A DNA stretch of 64,000 nt from Chersky-267 sp963744115 (GCA_963744115.1 CAVUSI010000003.1:1674001-1738000); one strand, 5' to 3'. Shown: positions 1 through 9,993, counted from the first letter of the stretch. The notes: generated by a model from the letters alone, not told the origin. Made by a program: numbers and translations.

Positions 1-221
1 TGGTCGCGGATGCTCGACGGGCGGAGCAGGGGCAGGCCGAGCGCCGCGGCGTGGGCGGCGAGCGGGGTCGGTATCGGTTCGTGACGTCGACCGACCGGTC
101 GGTCCGGGGCCGAGACCACCCCGACGATGTCGACCTCCGGCGCCGCGAGGAGCGCCTCGAGGATCGGGACGGCGAATGCGCCGCTTCCGAAGAACACGGT
201 CCGGACGACGTCGTGGGTCAC
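1..221 (-). CDS. fmt: Methionyl-tRNA formyltransferase, N-terminal part (runs off the left edge)
   Basis: The visible 73 residues begin VTHDVVRTVFFGSGAFAVP and continue with VVSAPDRPVGR and PTPLAAHAAALGLPLLRP, the nucleotide-binding start of the formyl-transferase fold of Fmt, which formylates Met-tRNAfMet. I chose the GTG at 221 because residues FFGSGAFA start 9 residues later, as in the family, and no better start exists upstream before the def stop 66 nt away. It follows def in the same direction, the usual def-fmt pairing of the initiator formylation/deformylation cycle. The folate-binding HxSLLP region and C-terminal domain lie outside the window. Confidence 0.88.
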   Translation of the reverse strand, partial: MTHDVVRTVFFGSGAFAVPILEALLAAPEVDIVGVVSAPDRPVGRRHEPIPTPLAAHAAALGLPLLRPSSIRD

Positions 222-287
222 GGTCGGGACCCGCCGGTCAGCATCGCTGGGCCGTCCTGCATCTCCGGCCGTCGACGGCGGTCGGCC

Positions 288-830
288 TCAGGCCAGCGCG
301 CCCTGGGCCTCGCGGATGGCGGCGGCGTCCGCCCCGCCGTCCTCGCCGTCGTCGTCCTCATCCGGGCCGCCGACCGCGATGAGCTCGTCCATCGACTCGA
401 GATAGTCGATGTAGAGCTTCCCATCGAGGTGATCGAGCTCATGCTGGAGGGCGCGGCCGAGAAGGCCGGAGCCGGCCACCTTGTACTTCTTCCCGTGGCG
501 ATCCTGGGCCACGACCCAGACCTTCTCGTGGCGGGTCACGTAGGCGACGTAGCCGGGGATCGACAGGCAACCCTCCAGGTCGCGATCGTCGCCGGCAGCT
601 CGGACGATCCTCGGGTTCACCAGCTCGTACAGCCGGCTCTCGACCTCGATCACGCACGCCTGTTTCGGCTCGCCGAGCTGCGGCGCGGCGAGACCGACGC
701 CGGGGGCGTGGCGCATCGAGTCGGTCAGGTCGTCGAGCAGCTCGTGAAGGTACTTGCCGAAGCTGTCGACGGGTTCGCCCTTGAGGCGCAATCGGGGGTC
801 GCCCAGGAGGACGATCGGTCTCACACTCAT
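288..830 (-). CDS. def: Peptide deformylase
   Basis: Removes the formyl group from nascent N-terminal methionine. All three family motifs are visible: GVGLAAPQ (44-51), EGCLS (86-90) and QHELDH (129-134), giving the metal ligands Cys88, His130 and His134 and the catalytic Glu131. The C-terminus carries an acidic Asp/Gly-rich tail after residue 155 that is longer than in most homologues (180 aa total). The ATG at 830 is preceded by TATACT exactly 6 nt upstream, with no Shine-Dalgarno sequence between them, so the message may be leaderless. fmt follows downstream. Confidence 0.95.
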   Translation of the reverse strand: MSVRPIVLLGDPRLRLKGEPVDSFGKYLHELLDDLTDSMRHAPGVGLAAPQLGEPKQACVIEVESRLYELVNPRIVRAAGDDRDLEGCLSIPGYVAYVTRHEKVWVVAQDRHGKKYKVAGSGLLGRALQHELDHLDGKLYIDYLESMDELIAVGGPDEDDDGEDGGADAAAIREAQGALA

Positions 831-836
831 GACCCG

Positions 837-842
837 AGTATA
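837..842 (-). promoter_or_regulatory. Candidate -10 element TATACT, 6 nt before def start
   Basis: TATACT on the minus strand ends 6 nt before the def ATG. Transcription would start at or next to the A of ATG, giving a leaderless mRNA. This is an inference from spacing only. Confidence 0.55.
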
Positions 843-915
843 CCGAGACCGACGGCGCGCTCGGGAGGGACGACCCCGGGGCGGTGCGGCGCCGGCGGGC
901 CGGCCGCGCCGGCCT

Positions 916-1533
916 TCAGCGACCGGACAGGCCGAACCGCCGTGGACCGCGCCCGGATGTCTTCGCCGGCTCGGTGTCCATCCGGAGCCCGCGAGCGCGG
1001 AGCGTCCGGTCGATCTCCTCGCGGAGCCGGCTCCCCTGCGGCTGCTTGTCGAGCCATTCGAGGTAGCCGGGGTCGACCCGCGAGATCTCGCCGATCGACC
1101 AGCCGATGTGCCGGCCGAAGTCGAGCACCGTGCCCGACGGGTTGCCCGGGGGCGGTCCGGCGCCGCCCTCGCCGTTGGGACCGCGGCGCCACATGGGACG
1201 CGAAGGATCGACCGGACGGTCAGTGGTCGCCGATCCCGAGCGTCCGGGGGTCGCCTGGGCCGCGGCGGCCGGACGTGTCGCCGCGGCGGTCCGCGTCGTC
1301 GAGTCGAGGATGACCCCGGCCAGGTGGGTCCGATCGTAGACGGCCCGTCGCTCCGGGTCGCCGAGGGTCTCCCACGCCGCGTTCAGGAGGGCCATCCTCG
1401 AGCCGGCGGCCGGATCGCTCGACAGGTCGGGATGAAGACGTCGAGCCAGCGCCCGATAGGCGGCCTGGAGGTCGTCCTGGGACGCGTCCTGGGCGACCTG
1501 CATGATCGCGTACGGGTCGAACTGGTCGGGCAT
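916..1533 (-). CDS. J-domain protein with C-terminal FGxHxGxSIxEI module
   Basis: 205 aa from the ATG at 1533. The longer open frame upstream is rejected because its translation is Arg-rich and not protein-like. Residues 5-65 form a J domain (FDPYAIMQVAQDASQDDLQ, then RRLHPDLSSDP with the HPD tripeptide needed to stimulate DnaK ATPase). After a Pro/Gly linker comes a short second module with LDFGRHIGWSIGEISRVDP and GYLEWL, resembling the exonuclease-associated FGKHKGK-type motif. There are no zinc-finger or peptide-binding domains, so this is not canonical DnaJ. It lies between priA and def, an insertion into the usual priA-def-fmt order. It is probably a specialised DnaK co-chaperone; its client is unknown. 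Confidence 0.75.
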   Translation of the reverse strand: MPDQFDPYAIMQVAQDASQDDLQAAYRALARRLHPDLSSDPAAGSRMALLNAAWETLGDPERRAVYDRTHLAGVILDSTTRTAAATRPAAAAQATPGRSGSATTDRPVDPSRPMWRRGPNGEGGAGPPPGNPSGTVLDFGRHIGWSIGEISRVDPGYLEWLDKQPQGSRLREEIDRTLRARGLRMDTEPAKTSGRGPRRFGLSGR

Positions 1534-1661
1534 CCCCCGCTCGTCTCCGATGTGCTCACCACGCTCCGACGAGCCACGCGCGCCGGCGACTCGAACGTAC
1601 GTGGTCGATTCGGGCGTGTCAACGGACCACACGACCCCGGACCGCACCACCCGGGTCGAGC

Positions 1662-4248
1662 TCAGAGCAGCGACTCGGGGTCCACGTCGACCGACCATGG
1701 TGCCTCGAGCCCACCGTCGAGCAGCTCGGCCGGCGCCCGACCGCGCAGGACGACGTTCCACCGCCATCGCCCGGCGCGCCGTCGGATGAAGGCCGGGGCC
1801 GGACCGATGACCGCGACGGACGCGTCCCGCTCGAGCGCGCGCGCCCGCAGTCGCTCGGCCATCGCGAGAGCCTCACGCTCGGCGCCGTCGGCATCGGGAA
1901 GGCCGACCGTCAGCTTGACGAGGCGACCGAACGGCGGCGAGCCGAACCGCCGCCGCGCGTCGAGCTCGGCATCGTAGAACGCCGCCGGGTCCCCACCGGC
2001 GACCGCCTGGATCGCCGGGTGGTCGGGCTGGTAGCTCTGGATGATCGCCCGACCCGGGCGGTCGCCTCGACCGGCGCGACCCACCGCCTGGGCGAGCAGC
2101 TGGTACGTCCGCTCCGCCGCGCGTTCGTCCGGCAGGTTGAGGGCGACATCGGCGCTGACCACGCCGACCAGCGTCACCTCGGGGATGTCCAGGCCCTTGG
2201 TCACGAGGCTCGTCCCGACGAGGACATCGAGTCGACCGTCGGTGAACGCATCGACCACACGCTCGGCGGCCCCCTTGCGCTCCACCACGTCGCGATCGAG
2301 GCGCCCGACGCGGAGCTCCGGGAACCGGTCGCGGACCTCACGCTCGACCCGTTCCGTGCCGCCGCCGAGGTATCGGATCCGCGCCGAGCCACAGGCCGGG
2401 CAGCGGCTCGCCATCGGGGCGGTCGAGCCGCAATGGTGGCAGCGCAGGGATCCACCGCTGGCGTGGTAGACGAGCGGTCGCTCGCACTCGGAGCAGGCCT
2501 GGACGTGACCGCAATCCCGGCACATCACGACGGAGGCGGTGCCGCGTCGATTGATCACGAGGATCGCCCGTTCCCCGGCGCCCGGGTCGAGCCCGGCGAG
2601 GGCGCGACCGAGCTCGGCCGAGAGCAGGCCGCGGTTGCCGGCGGCCAGCTCGGCCCGCAGGTCGACGATCTCGACGACGGGTGGGAGACCGGTCGGGCGA
2701 TCCGGCAGGACGACCCGGCGATAGGTCCCATCCCGTGCCCGACCCATCGTGTCGACCGCCGGCGTGGCACTCCCGAGGACGACCGCGGCGCCGGCAAGGC
2801 GACCGAGCTCGAGCGCGACGTCGCGGGCCTGGATCCGAGGGGTCCGGTCGCTCTTGTAGGTGGCCTCGTGCTCCTCGTCCACTACCACGAGCCCGACGTC
2901 TGCCAGCGGCGCGACGACGGCCAGCCGCGTCCCGACCACGATATCGATCTCGCCCGACCGGATGCGCCGCCATTCGTCGGTCCGCTCCCCCGCCCCGACC
3001 GCCGAATGGACGAGTGCCACGCGGGCGTCCAGCTCGGCTCGAAGGCGGTCCACCAGCGGCATCGCCAGGGCGATCTCCGGGACGAGGACAAGCGCGGGCC
3101 GGCCGGCGGTCAGGCACGCCCGGATCGCCTCGGCGTACACCGCGGTCTTGCCGCCCCCGGTCACCCCGTCGAGGAGCAAGGGCGTCGCGTCGCGCGTCCG
3201 CGATCGCCGTCTCGATCAGGGCGACGGCGTCGGCCTGCGGACCCGTCAGGCTCATCCCGGCCGGGCGGCCGCCGCGCGGTCCCGCCGATCGCGACCCCAG
3301 CGGGTGCCGGGGTCGCTCCCGGACCTCCGTCTCCAGCAGCCCGCGTCGGACCAGCCCGGCCAGCGCCGAGGTGCCGTGCCGACCGCTGAGGATGGCCGCC
3401 GGGAGCCCATCGTCCGCAGCGGGATCGGGCGACCCGGCGTGGAGCTCCTCGAGGAGGGCCAGCTGGCGCGGGCCGAGCGGTCGACCGGGTACGCGGCCGC
3501 CGGAGCGGACGATCGTCGCCGCGGTCCGTCCCTCGTCGGTCAACCGGGCCCATCGCTCGTAGCGCGGGCCACCGGTCGCCGCGATCAGCGTCCAGTCGAG
3601 GTCGATCCGGCCGGTGGCCGCCAGCGCGCGCAGCCGCCGAAGGAGGCCCGCCCGACCCTCCGGTGCAGCCAGGTCCCGGACCGGGCGCGGGCCTTCGGCC
3701 AGCCGGGCGAGCAGGGCTCGATCGGGCGGCTCGAGACCGTCCGGTTCCGGCAGGCCCGCCTCCGCGCTCGGGCGCGACTCGGCGACCAGCTCGAGACGCT
3801 CGAGGAGGCCGGGCGGGAGCATCGACCGGATGACCGTGCCGGGCGGCACGAGGTACGTCGCGGCGATCCGCTCGGCGAGCGCCAGGCTGAGCGGGGGCAG
3901 GAGCGGGCCGTCCGCCCGGACGCGGTCGACGATCGGGCGGATCGTCCCGGCAGCCGGACCGGCGGCCGGTCGCCCCTCCGGCGGCATCCGCTCGTCCGGC
4001 GATCCGAGGACGATCCCGAGCGCCTGTCGCTTGCCGAAGTCGACGAGGACGGCCTCGCCCGCTTCGAGATCGTCCAGGCGGGCCGGGACCGCATAGGTGT
4101 AGCGGCGCGCACCGGCGCCCGGGGCGTCGACCGCGACCTCGACGAGCCGCCCTGCCTCGTCGCGCCCCGCGGGCTCGCCCCCGAGCTCCAGCCCGAGTCC
4201 GAGCTCGACCGGGCGATGGAGCGCGTCGGGGTCGCCGGGCATGGTCAT
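1662..4248 (-). CDS. priA: Primosomal protein N' (replication restart helicase), interrupted by a one-base frameshift
   Basis: Restarts stalled forks as a 3'-5' helicase. The N-terminal frame (4248 down to about 3185) carries the 3'DNA-binding domain (RRYTYAVP, VLVDFGKRQALGIVL) and the circularly permuted winged helix. It then reads ETAIADARRDA and leaves frame. The second frame resumes with LLLDGVTGGGKTAVY (Walker A), VVDEEHEATYK (DEEH box) and the zinc-binding CRDCGHVQACSECE and CHHCGSTAPMASRCPACG clusters, ending at 1662. Removing one G from the GGG at 3180-3182 (plus strand) joins the frames into about 861 aa, a normal PriA length. All catalytic and zinc motifs are intact, so I suspect a sequencing error, not a dead gene. 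It sits downstream of gmk. Confidence 0.88.
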
Positions 4249-4326
4249 CGCCCGATCATCCTGGCAGGCGCCCGTGTCAGCTCCGCCGTCATGGATCGAC
4301 TCCCGGATCGCGCCGCCCTCGCGCCG

Positions 4327-4962
4327 TCAGACGCGGACGCGACGCCCCGGCTCCAGCGCTCGTTCGGCGGCCAGGATCGCGTCGATCCGCTCGGCCGTCG
4401 CCTCGACCTCGCCGTCGCGGTTCTCGACGATGTAGTCGTAGTCGTCCTGGCGGGCGAGCTCGATCGCCGCGTTGCGCTGGCGGATCTCGAGCTCGTCGGC
4501 CGTCTCGGTCGCCCGCGACTTGAGGCGCTGGAACAGGCTCTCCAGCGACGGCGGCACGATGAAGATGAGGATCGCGTCGGGGACGTTCTCCTTGACGACC
4601 TGGGCGCCCTGGACGTCGATCTTGAGGATCACGTCGTGGCCCTCCAGGAGCGCCTCCCGGACCTGCGCCCGCGGGGTCCCGTACCAGTTGCCGTGGACCT
4701 CGTTCGCCTCGAGCAGCTCCCCGGAGTCCCGCAGGGCGATGAACCGGTCGCGGTCGAGGAAGTGGTAGCTGACCGCGTCGACCTCGCCGGGTCGGCGCGA
4801 CCGGGTCGTGCAGGTCACCACGTAGTGATAGTCGTGCTCCCCGTCGCGCCGGCGGAGCGCGTCGATGACCGCATCCTTGCCCACGCCCGATGGCCCGGAG
4901 ATGATCACCAGCATCGCGCCCGGAGCGCCGGGTACGCCGACGCCGGCCATCGGGTCGCTCAT
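4327..4962 (-). CDS. gmk: Guanylate kinase
   Basis: Phosphorylates GMP to GDP. The P-loop GPSGVGK is at 23-29, followed by TCTTRSRRPGEVD and SYHFLDRDRF (GMP-binding region), GNWYGTP and DVQGAQVVKE. The ATG at 4962 overlaps the rluD stop (ATGA), supporting this start; an internal Met just before LVIISGPSG (near 4914) is the alternative and would remove a weak 16-residue leader. rpoZ, which often follows gmk, is absent; only 78 nt separate it from priA. Confidence 0.94.
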   Translation of the reverse strand: MSDPMAGVGVPGAPGAMLVIISGPSGVGKDAVIDALRRRDGEHDYHYVVTCTTRSRRPGEVDAVSYHFLDRDRFIALRDSGELLEANEVHGNWYGTPRAQVREALLEGHDVILKIDVQGAQVVKENVPDAILIFIVPPSLESLFQRLKSRATETADELEIRQRNAAIELARQDDYDYIVENRDGEVEATAERIDAILAAERALEPGRRVRV

Positions 4963-5942
4963 CGGCCGGCACCGCTGGCGACCGGCACGCCGCGAGGCCG
5001 ATCGCCGTCCCGGAGGCGCTCGAGCACCGCCTCCAGCTCCGCGGGCAGCGGGGCGGTCGCCCGGATCAGGTGACCGTCCGTCGGGGAGGCGAGCTCGAGC
5101 CGCCAGGCATGCAGGAACAGTCGATCGAGCCCGTCGGGCCCGCGCCGGGACGTTCCCGTGCCGTAGACCGGATCCCCGGCGACGGCGTGGCCGATCGCCT
5201 CGAGATGGACCCGGATCTGGTGGGTCCGCCCGGTCACGAGGTCGAGCTCGAGCAGCGTCCAGGCGCCGAGTCGTTCGCGGACGCGATAGCCCGTGACCGA
5301 CGGCCGTCCATCGGGCACGACGGCCATCCTGGTGCGGTGCTTCGGGTCGCGGCCGATCGGTGCCTCGATCCGGCCGACGTTCGCCGCGACGCTGCCCTGG
5401 ACGAGGGCGAGGTACGTCTTCTTGACCCGCCGGGCCTTCAGCTGGGCCATCAGGCTCGCCTGCGCGGCGTCGTCCTTGGCGACCATCAGGAGGCCGCTCG
5501 TGTCCCGGTCGAGCCGATGGACGATCCCGGGCCGCGACACGCCGGCGATCCCGCCGTACTCGGCGCCGCCTGCTCGCCCGAGCAGCGCGTTGACGAGCGT
5601 CCCGCTGGAATGCCCGGCCGACGGATGGACGACCAGACCGGCCGGCTTGTCGACGATGAGCAGATCGTCGTCCTCGTAGACGACGACGAGCGGGATGGCC
5701 TCGCCGGCGACGTCCAGCGGCACGACCGCCGGCACGTCGAGCTCGAGGCGATCCCCAGGCCCGATCACCGCGTTCGCCTTGATCGGCTCGCCCGCCAGCG
5801 TCAACCGACCGTCCGAGATCAGCTTCTGGACGAAGCTGCGCGAGAGTCCCGAGACATCGGCCACGAACCGGTCGACCCGACGCCGCTCGCCGTCGTCGGG
5901 AACGACGAAGGTGCGGATCGTCGACGCCGGATCGTCAGCCAT
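4959..5942 (-). CDS. rluD: Pseudouridine synthase, RluA/RluD family
   Basis: 327 aa. An N-terminal S4 RNA-binding domain (RVDRFVADVSGLSRSFVQKL) is followed by the RluA catalytic domain with VVHPSAGHSSGTLVNALLG and HRLDRDTSGL; Asp145 is the predicted catalytic nucleophile. The later motifs TGRTHQIRVH and HAVAGDPVYG are present. By domain layout it is most like RluD (23S rRNA helix 69), though other RluA-family targets cannot be excluded. The ATG at 5942 overlaps the lspA stop by 8 nt, as is usual for the lspA-rluD pair; the longer frame start at 5972 lies inside lspA. Confidence 0.93.
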   Translation of the reverse strand: MADDPASTIRTFVVPDDGERRRVDRFVADVSGLSRSFVQKLISDGRLTLAGEPIKANAVIGPGDRLELDVPAVVPLDVAGEAIPLVVVYEDDDLLIVDKPAGLVVHPSAGHSSGTLVNALLGRAGGAEYGGIAGVSRPGIVHRLDRDTSGLLMVAKDDAAQASLMAQLKARRVKKTYLALVQGSVAANVGRIEAPIGRDPKHRTRMAVVPDGRPSVTGYRVRERLGAWTLLELDLVTGRTHQIRVHLEAIGHAVAGDPVYGTGTSRRGPDGLDRLFLHAWRLELASPTDGHLIRATAPLPAELEAVLERLRDGDRPRGVPVASGAGR

Positions 5943-6522
5943 CCGACGCCTTGTGTCCGAGCCCCGGTGCACTCCCCGCGAGCCCGGGCACGACCGCCAG
6001 CAGGAGGAGCAGGAGGATGGCCACGCTGATCGCGGCGTCGCCGATGTTGAACGTCCAGAAGCGGACGCCGCCGAGACCCGCGTCGACCCAGTCCACGACG
6101 TACCCGAGCCGGATCCGGTCGATCAGGTTCCCGATGGCCCCGCCGAGGAGCAGACCGAGCGCGACCGACAGCACCGGGCTTCGGCCCGATCGAGCGTGGT
6201 AGCCGACGATGAGGACGAGGACGCCGATGCTGGCGATCGCCAGGACGGGTGCGGCGGTCCCGAACAGCCCGAACAGGGCGCCGTCGTTCCGCGAGTGGAT
6301 CAGCCGGACGAGGTCGCCGACGACCAGGACCGCGGTCCCCGGAACGACGTTCGCGATCACCCAGGCCTTGGACAGCTGGTCGAGGATGAGGACGGTCGCC
6401 GCGACCCCGAAGAACAGCACCCAGGCCGGGCGCCCGGATGCGCTCGTCGCCGCCTGGGCCTGGGGCGGCGCATCGGTCTCGTCCAGGTCGCTGCCTCCAT
6501 CGGGTCGGGTCGATCCGGTCAT
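5935..6522 (-). CDS. lspA: Prolipoprotein signal peptidase (signal peptidase II)
   Basis: 195 aa integral membrane aspartyl protease that cleaves prolipoprotein signal peptides. Four hydrophobic segments are visible (about 34-50, 65-105, 115-131, 164-180). Conserved motifs are LILDQLSKAW, GGAIGNLIDR (Asp135) and FNIGDAAISVAI (Asp162); the two aspartates are the catalytic dyad. The start at 6522 lies 4 nt after the ileS stop; the much longer open frame upstream reads antisense to ileS codons and is rejected. The first 30 residues are a polar extension not seen in most LspA. One likely lipoprotein substrate is encoded at 28894-29277. Confidence 0.94.
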   Translation of the reverse strand: MTGSTRPDGGSDLDETDAPPQAQAATSASGRPAWVLFFGVAATVLILDQLSKAWVIANVVPGTAVLVVGDLVRLIHSRNDGALFGLFGTAAPVLAIASIGVLVLIVGYHARSGRSPVLSVALGLLLGGAIGNLIDRIRLGYVVDWVDAGLGGVRFWTFNIGDAAISVAILLLLLLAVVPGLAGSAPGLGHKASDG

Positions 6523-6526
6523 CAGC

Positions 6527-9500
6527 CTAGCCCGCGAGCCGGCGAAGAGCGAGCCGGACGGTGCCCGAGTCGAGCTCGACCGTGGTGGCGGCGGTCCCGG
6601 CCGGACCCGGCCCCGGTGCGATCGCCTCGGCCAGCGTGTCGGCGGCGACGGCTGCCAAGTACGGCCCGAGGCGGTCCGCGAGCGGTTCGAGCCACACCTC
6701 GATCCGGTCGTCGAGGGCCAGCTCAGCCTCGCGTCGGAGATCCTGGATGGCCCGCTGGAGCTCGCGGGCGTCGCCTTCGGCACGCAGCTCGGGTGTCAGC
6801 GACGTGTCGATGACCACGACCAGGCCCTCGTCGTGGGCCACCGCGGTGCCCGGCAGCGGCGAGACGAGGAGCTCGACCTCGTCGGCGGCGAGGGTCACCC
6901 CGGCGAGCGTGACCGAGCCGTCGGACTGGATGTCGAAGTCGCCTGCCCGGGCGGCCGCCATCACCGCCGGGATCGATCCGCCGAGCTTCTTGCCGATCTT
7001 CGGGAGCAACGGCTTGACCCGACGTTCGACGAGCGCCGACTCGTCGCCGATGAGCTCGACGGCCTTGACGTTCACCTCGTCGGCCAAGAGCGCCAGCAGC
7101 GCCCCGCGCTCCGGGAGCTCGGCACCCGGCAGGGCCAGCCACAGGCGCGCCAGCGGCTGGCGTACCTTGAGCCCGGCCTGGCCTCGGAGCGTGCGGACCA
7201 GCTCGACCGCGCGCCGGGTCGTGGCCATCGCAGCCTCGAGCCGGACGTCTCGCTGAGCGGCCGTCTCGGCGGCCGGCCAGGCCGTCAGGTGAACGCTGTC
7301 GGGCGCCGCGGGGTCCCCGTTCGCCACGAGGTTGTCGTAGATGCCCTCGGTCATGAATGGCAGGATCGGGGCGAGGACCCGGGCCAGCGTCACGAGCGCG
7401 GCGTGGAGGGTCGCGAACGCGGCGTCCCGGTCGGCAGGGTCGTCGGAGCGGGAGAAGCGTCGACGCGAGCGGCGCAGGTACCACGTCGACAGGTCGTCGA
7501 TCGCCTCGTCGATGGCCCGGGTCGCCGCCTCCGCGTCGTAGTCCCGGAGCCGTTCCTCGGCCCTGGCCGCGACCCCGGCCATCCGCGACAGGATCCAGCG
7601 GTCGAGCACCGGTCGATCGGCGATCGGGACCGCCGCCGACGTCCCCGGGTCCCAGCCGGCGAGGCGGGCGTAGGTCACGAAGAAGGCGTAGACGTTCCAC
7701 AGGACGAGCAGGCCGCGACGCGCCTCGTCGGCCGCGTGCCAGCCGAACAGGATGTTGTCGTCCGGTCGCGCACTCGCGTACATCCAGCGCATGACGTCGA
7801 CGCCCATCCGGTCGGCGGCCTCGTCGAACTCGATCGCGTTGCCCGCGCTCTTGTGCATCGGCCGGCCGTCCTCGCCGAACAGCGTGGCGAAACCGAAGAT
7901 CGTGGTGAACGGCGCCTCGCGTCGGAGGACGGTGCTCATCGCCAGCATCGCGTAGAACCAGTTCCGGAACTGCCCGGGAAAGCTCTCGGTGATGAAGTCG
8001 GCGGGGAACCAGCGGGCCCAGTAGTCAGGGTCCTCCCGATAGTGGATCGTGCTGAAGGGGACGATCCCTGCATCGAGCCACGGATTGCCGACATCGCGGA
8101 TCCGATCGACCGGGGCGCCGCAGCCGGAGCAGGCGATCCGAACGGCGTCGACGTACGGTCGGTGTGGCGTGTGCCCTTCGAATGCGTCCCAGCCCTCGAC
8201 GGCGCGTTCGTGCAGCTCCTCGCGCCCCCCGACGACCGTCACCGCGCCACAGCCGCCGCAGTCGTAGATGGGGAGGGCCAGTCCCCAGTACCGCTTCTTG
8301 CTGATCATCCAGTCGTGCATGTTCAGGAGCCAGTCGAGCTCCCGCTCGTAGCCGAAGCCGGGGATCCAGCGGATGTCATCGACCACGTCCATGATCTGGT
8401 AGCGCAGGCTCCGTTCCACCTGTTCGGCCGTCAGCGTCGCGCGCGGCTGGTCGTAGACCTCACCCATGCTGATGTACCACTCGTCCACGAGCCGGAAGAC
8501 GAGCGGCGTCCCGCACCGCCAGCAATGGGGATAGCGGTGGACGATCGGCTCCAGCCGATAGAACCGGTGGTGGTGATGGAGGCGCTCGAGGATCGGGTCG
8601 GTCACGTCGCGCACGTCCCGACCACTCAACGAGCCGAACCCGTCGAGGAAGATGCCCGACTCGTCGAGCGGGGCGACGACCGGCAGACCCAGCCGCTTGC
8701 CCAACTGGAAGTCCTCGGCTCCGCAGCCCGGGGCGATATGGACGATGCCCGTTCCCTCGTCCTCGCCGACCTCGTCCCAGGCCACGACCCGGTGCTCGTA
8801 CGGGGTTCCCGGAGCCTCGGTCGTGCCCTTCGCGAACGCGTCGCGGACGGCCGGCAGGTCGTCGAACGGGCCCTCGTAGCGCCACCCGACGAGATCGGCG
8901 CCGGGTCGCTCCTCGAGCACCTCGAACGGACCGGACAGGGCCGCCTTCAGCGTCCCCTTCGCCAGCCAGAACCGATCGTCGCCCTGGCGGACCAGGGCGT
9001 AGCGGAGGTGGTCGCCGACCGCCGCGGCGACATTGGAGGTCAGCGTCCACGGCGTCGTCGTCCAGACGAGGAGCGACTCGCCGGGCCGGTCGACGAGGGG
9101 GAAGCGAACGGTCAGACCGGGGTCCTCCCGGTCCTGGTATCCCTCGGTCATCTCGTGCTGGCTGATCCCGGTCCCGCAGCGTGCGCACCACGGCATCGTG
9201 TCGTGGCCCTTGTACAGCCAGCCGCGCCGGTGGCACTCGGCGAGGAACCCCCAGATGAGATCGTTGTTCTCGTTGCTGAAGGTGAAGTAGCTGCCGCCGA
9301 GGTCGGGCATCCCGAGCCGGCCGACGAGCATCTCGACCGAGTCGGTCACCGGCCCGGCGGGTCCATCGATCGTCGTGACCTGGGCTGGGTCGTCGGCCAG
9401 CAGATCGCGCAGGCGACGGAGCTCCTGCGGGTCGTTCCAGTCCATCCACATCCCGAGCCGCACGGACTGCTCGGTCTGGCGCGCGGCGAACGTCAGGACC

Positions 9501-9868
9501 CGTTGCTTGCACAGGCTGACGAACTCGGCGATCCCGTACGCCTCGATATCGCGCTTGCTCGTGAAGCCGAGATCCCGCTCGACGTTGACCTCGACCCACA
9601 GCCCCTGGCAGTCGAACCCGTTCTGGTAGCGTTGGTCGTGACCGAGCATCGCCCGGAAGCGCTGGTAGATGTCCTTGTAGGTCCGGCCCCAGGCGTGGTG
9701 CACGCCCATCGGGTTGTTGGCCGTGATCGGCCCGTCGAGGAAGCTCCAGCGTTCGTGGCCGGCGTTCTGGGCGCGCAGCCGGGCGAATGTCCGGCGCTCG
9801 GCCCAGCGGGCCAGGACCTCGTGCTCGATCGCCACGAGATCGGGCTTGGGGCTGACGGGTCGGAACAT
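6527..9868 (-). CDS. ileS: Isoleucyl-tRNA synthetase
   Basis: 1113 aa class I synthetase. The N-terminus reads WSFLDGPITANNPMGVHHAWGRT, with the HIGH-equivalent at residues 55-58. The CP1 editing domain follows (LLVWTTTPWTLTSN, GTGIVHIAPGCGAEDF), then the catalytic core with ARWFPADFITE. The KMSKS loop is MHKSAGN (671-677): the second Lys-Ser is kept but the first Lys is not. Length and architecture match the large IleS class. The ATG at 9868 follows GAGG with short spacing; 57 upstream in-frame residues are Arg/Pro-rich and non-conserved. It heads a run with lspA, rluD and gmk, and is divergent from the LCP gene with 125 bp between them. No T-box leader fits in that space. Confidence 0.94.
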   Translation of the reverse strand: MFRPVSPKPDLVAIEHEVLARWAERRTFARLRAQNAGHERWSFLDGPITANNPMGVHHAWGRTYKDIYQRFRAMLGHDQRYQNGFDCQGLWVEVNVERDLGFTSKRDIEAYGIAEFVSLCKQRVLTFAARQTEQSVRLGMWMDWNDPQELRRLRDLLADDPAQVTTIDGPAGPVTDSVEMLVGRLGMPDLGGSYFTFSNENNDLIWGFLAECHRRGWLYKGHDTMPWCARCGTGISQHEMTEGYQDREDPGLTVRFPLVDRPGESLLVWTTTPWTLTSNVAAAVGDHLRYALVRQGDDRFWLAKGTLKAALSGPFEVLEERPGADLVGWRYEGPFDDLPAVRDAFAKGTTEAPGTPYEHRVVAWDEVGEDEGTGIVHIAPGCGAEDFQLGKRLGLPVVAPLDESGIFLDGFGSLSGRDVRDVTDPILERLHHHHRFYRLEPIVHRYPHCWRCGTPLVFRLVDEWYISMGEVYDQPRATLTAEQVERSLRYQIMDVVDDIRWIPGFGYERELDWLLNMHDWMISKKRYWGLALPIYDCGGCGAVTVVGGREELHERAVEGWDAFEGHTPHRPYVDAVRIACSGCGAPVDRIRDVGNPWLDAGIVPFSTIHYREDPDYWARWFPADFITESFPGQFRNWFYAMLAMSTVLRREAPFTTIFGFATLFGEDGRPMHKSAGNAIEFDEAADRMGVDVMRWMYASARPDDNILFGWHAADEARRGLLVLWNVYAFFVTYARLAGWDPGTSAAVPIADRPVLDRWILSRMAGVAARAEERLRDYDAEAATRAIDEAIDDLSTWYLRRSRRRFSRSDDPADRDAAFATLHAALVTLARVLAPILPFMTEGIYDNLVANGDPAAPDSVHLTAWPAAETAAQRDVRLEAAMATTRRAVELVRTLRGQAGLKVRQPLARLWLALPGAELPERGALLALLADEVNVKAVELIGDESALVERRVKPLLPKIGKKLGGSIPAVMAAARAGDFDIQSDGSVTLAGVTLAADEVELLVSPLPGTAVAHDEGLVVVIDTSLTPELRAEGDARELQRAIQDLRREAELALDDRIEVWLEPLADRLGPYLAAVAADTLAEAIAPGPGPAGTAATTVELDSGTVRLALRRLAG

Positions 9869-9980
9869 CGGACCTCGACTGGACGGATGAGGGCGGGCTG
9901 GGGCGGGGCGGACCGTCGGCGTCACATGTCGACGGGGCGAGGCGTCGGAACCCCTCGGCACGCCACCACGAGGTTCAAAG

Positions 9981-9986
9981 TATCCT
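9981..9986 (+). promoter_or_regulatory. Candidate -10 element TATCCT, 7 nt before the LCP gene start
   Basis: TATCCT followed by 7 nt and then ATG, with no ribosome-binding sequence between; consistent with a leaderless transcript of the LCP gene. Confidence 0.5.
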
Positions 9987-9993
9987 ACCCGCG

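Noticed and set aside
9869..9993. T-box riboswitch before ileS
   Set aside because: Only 125 bp separate ileS from the divergent LCP gene and no T-box sequence or specifier hairpin was recognised.
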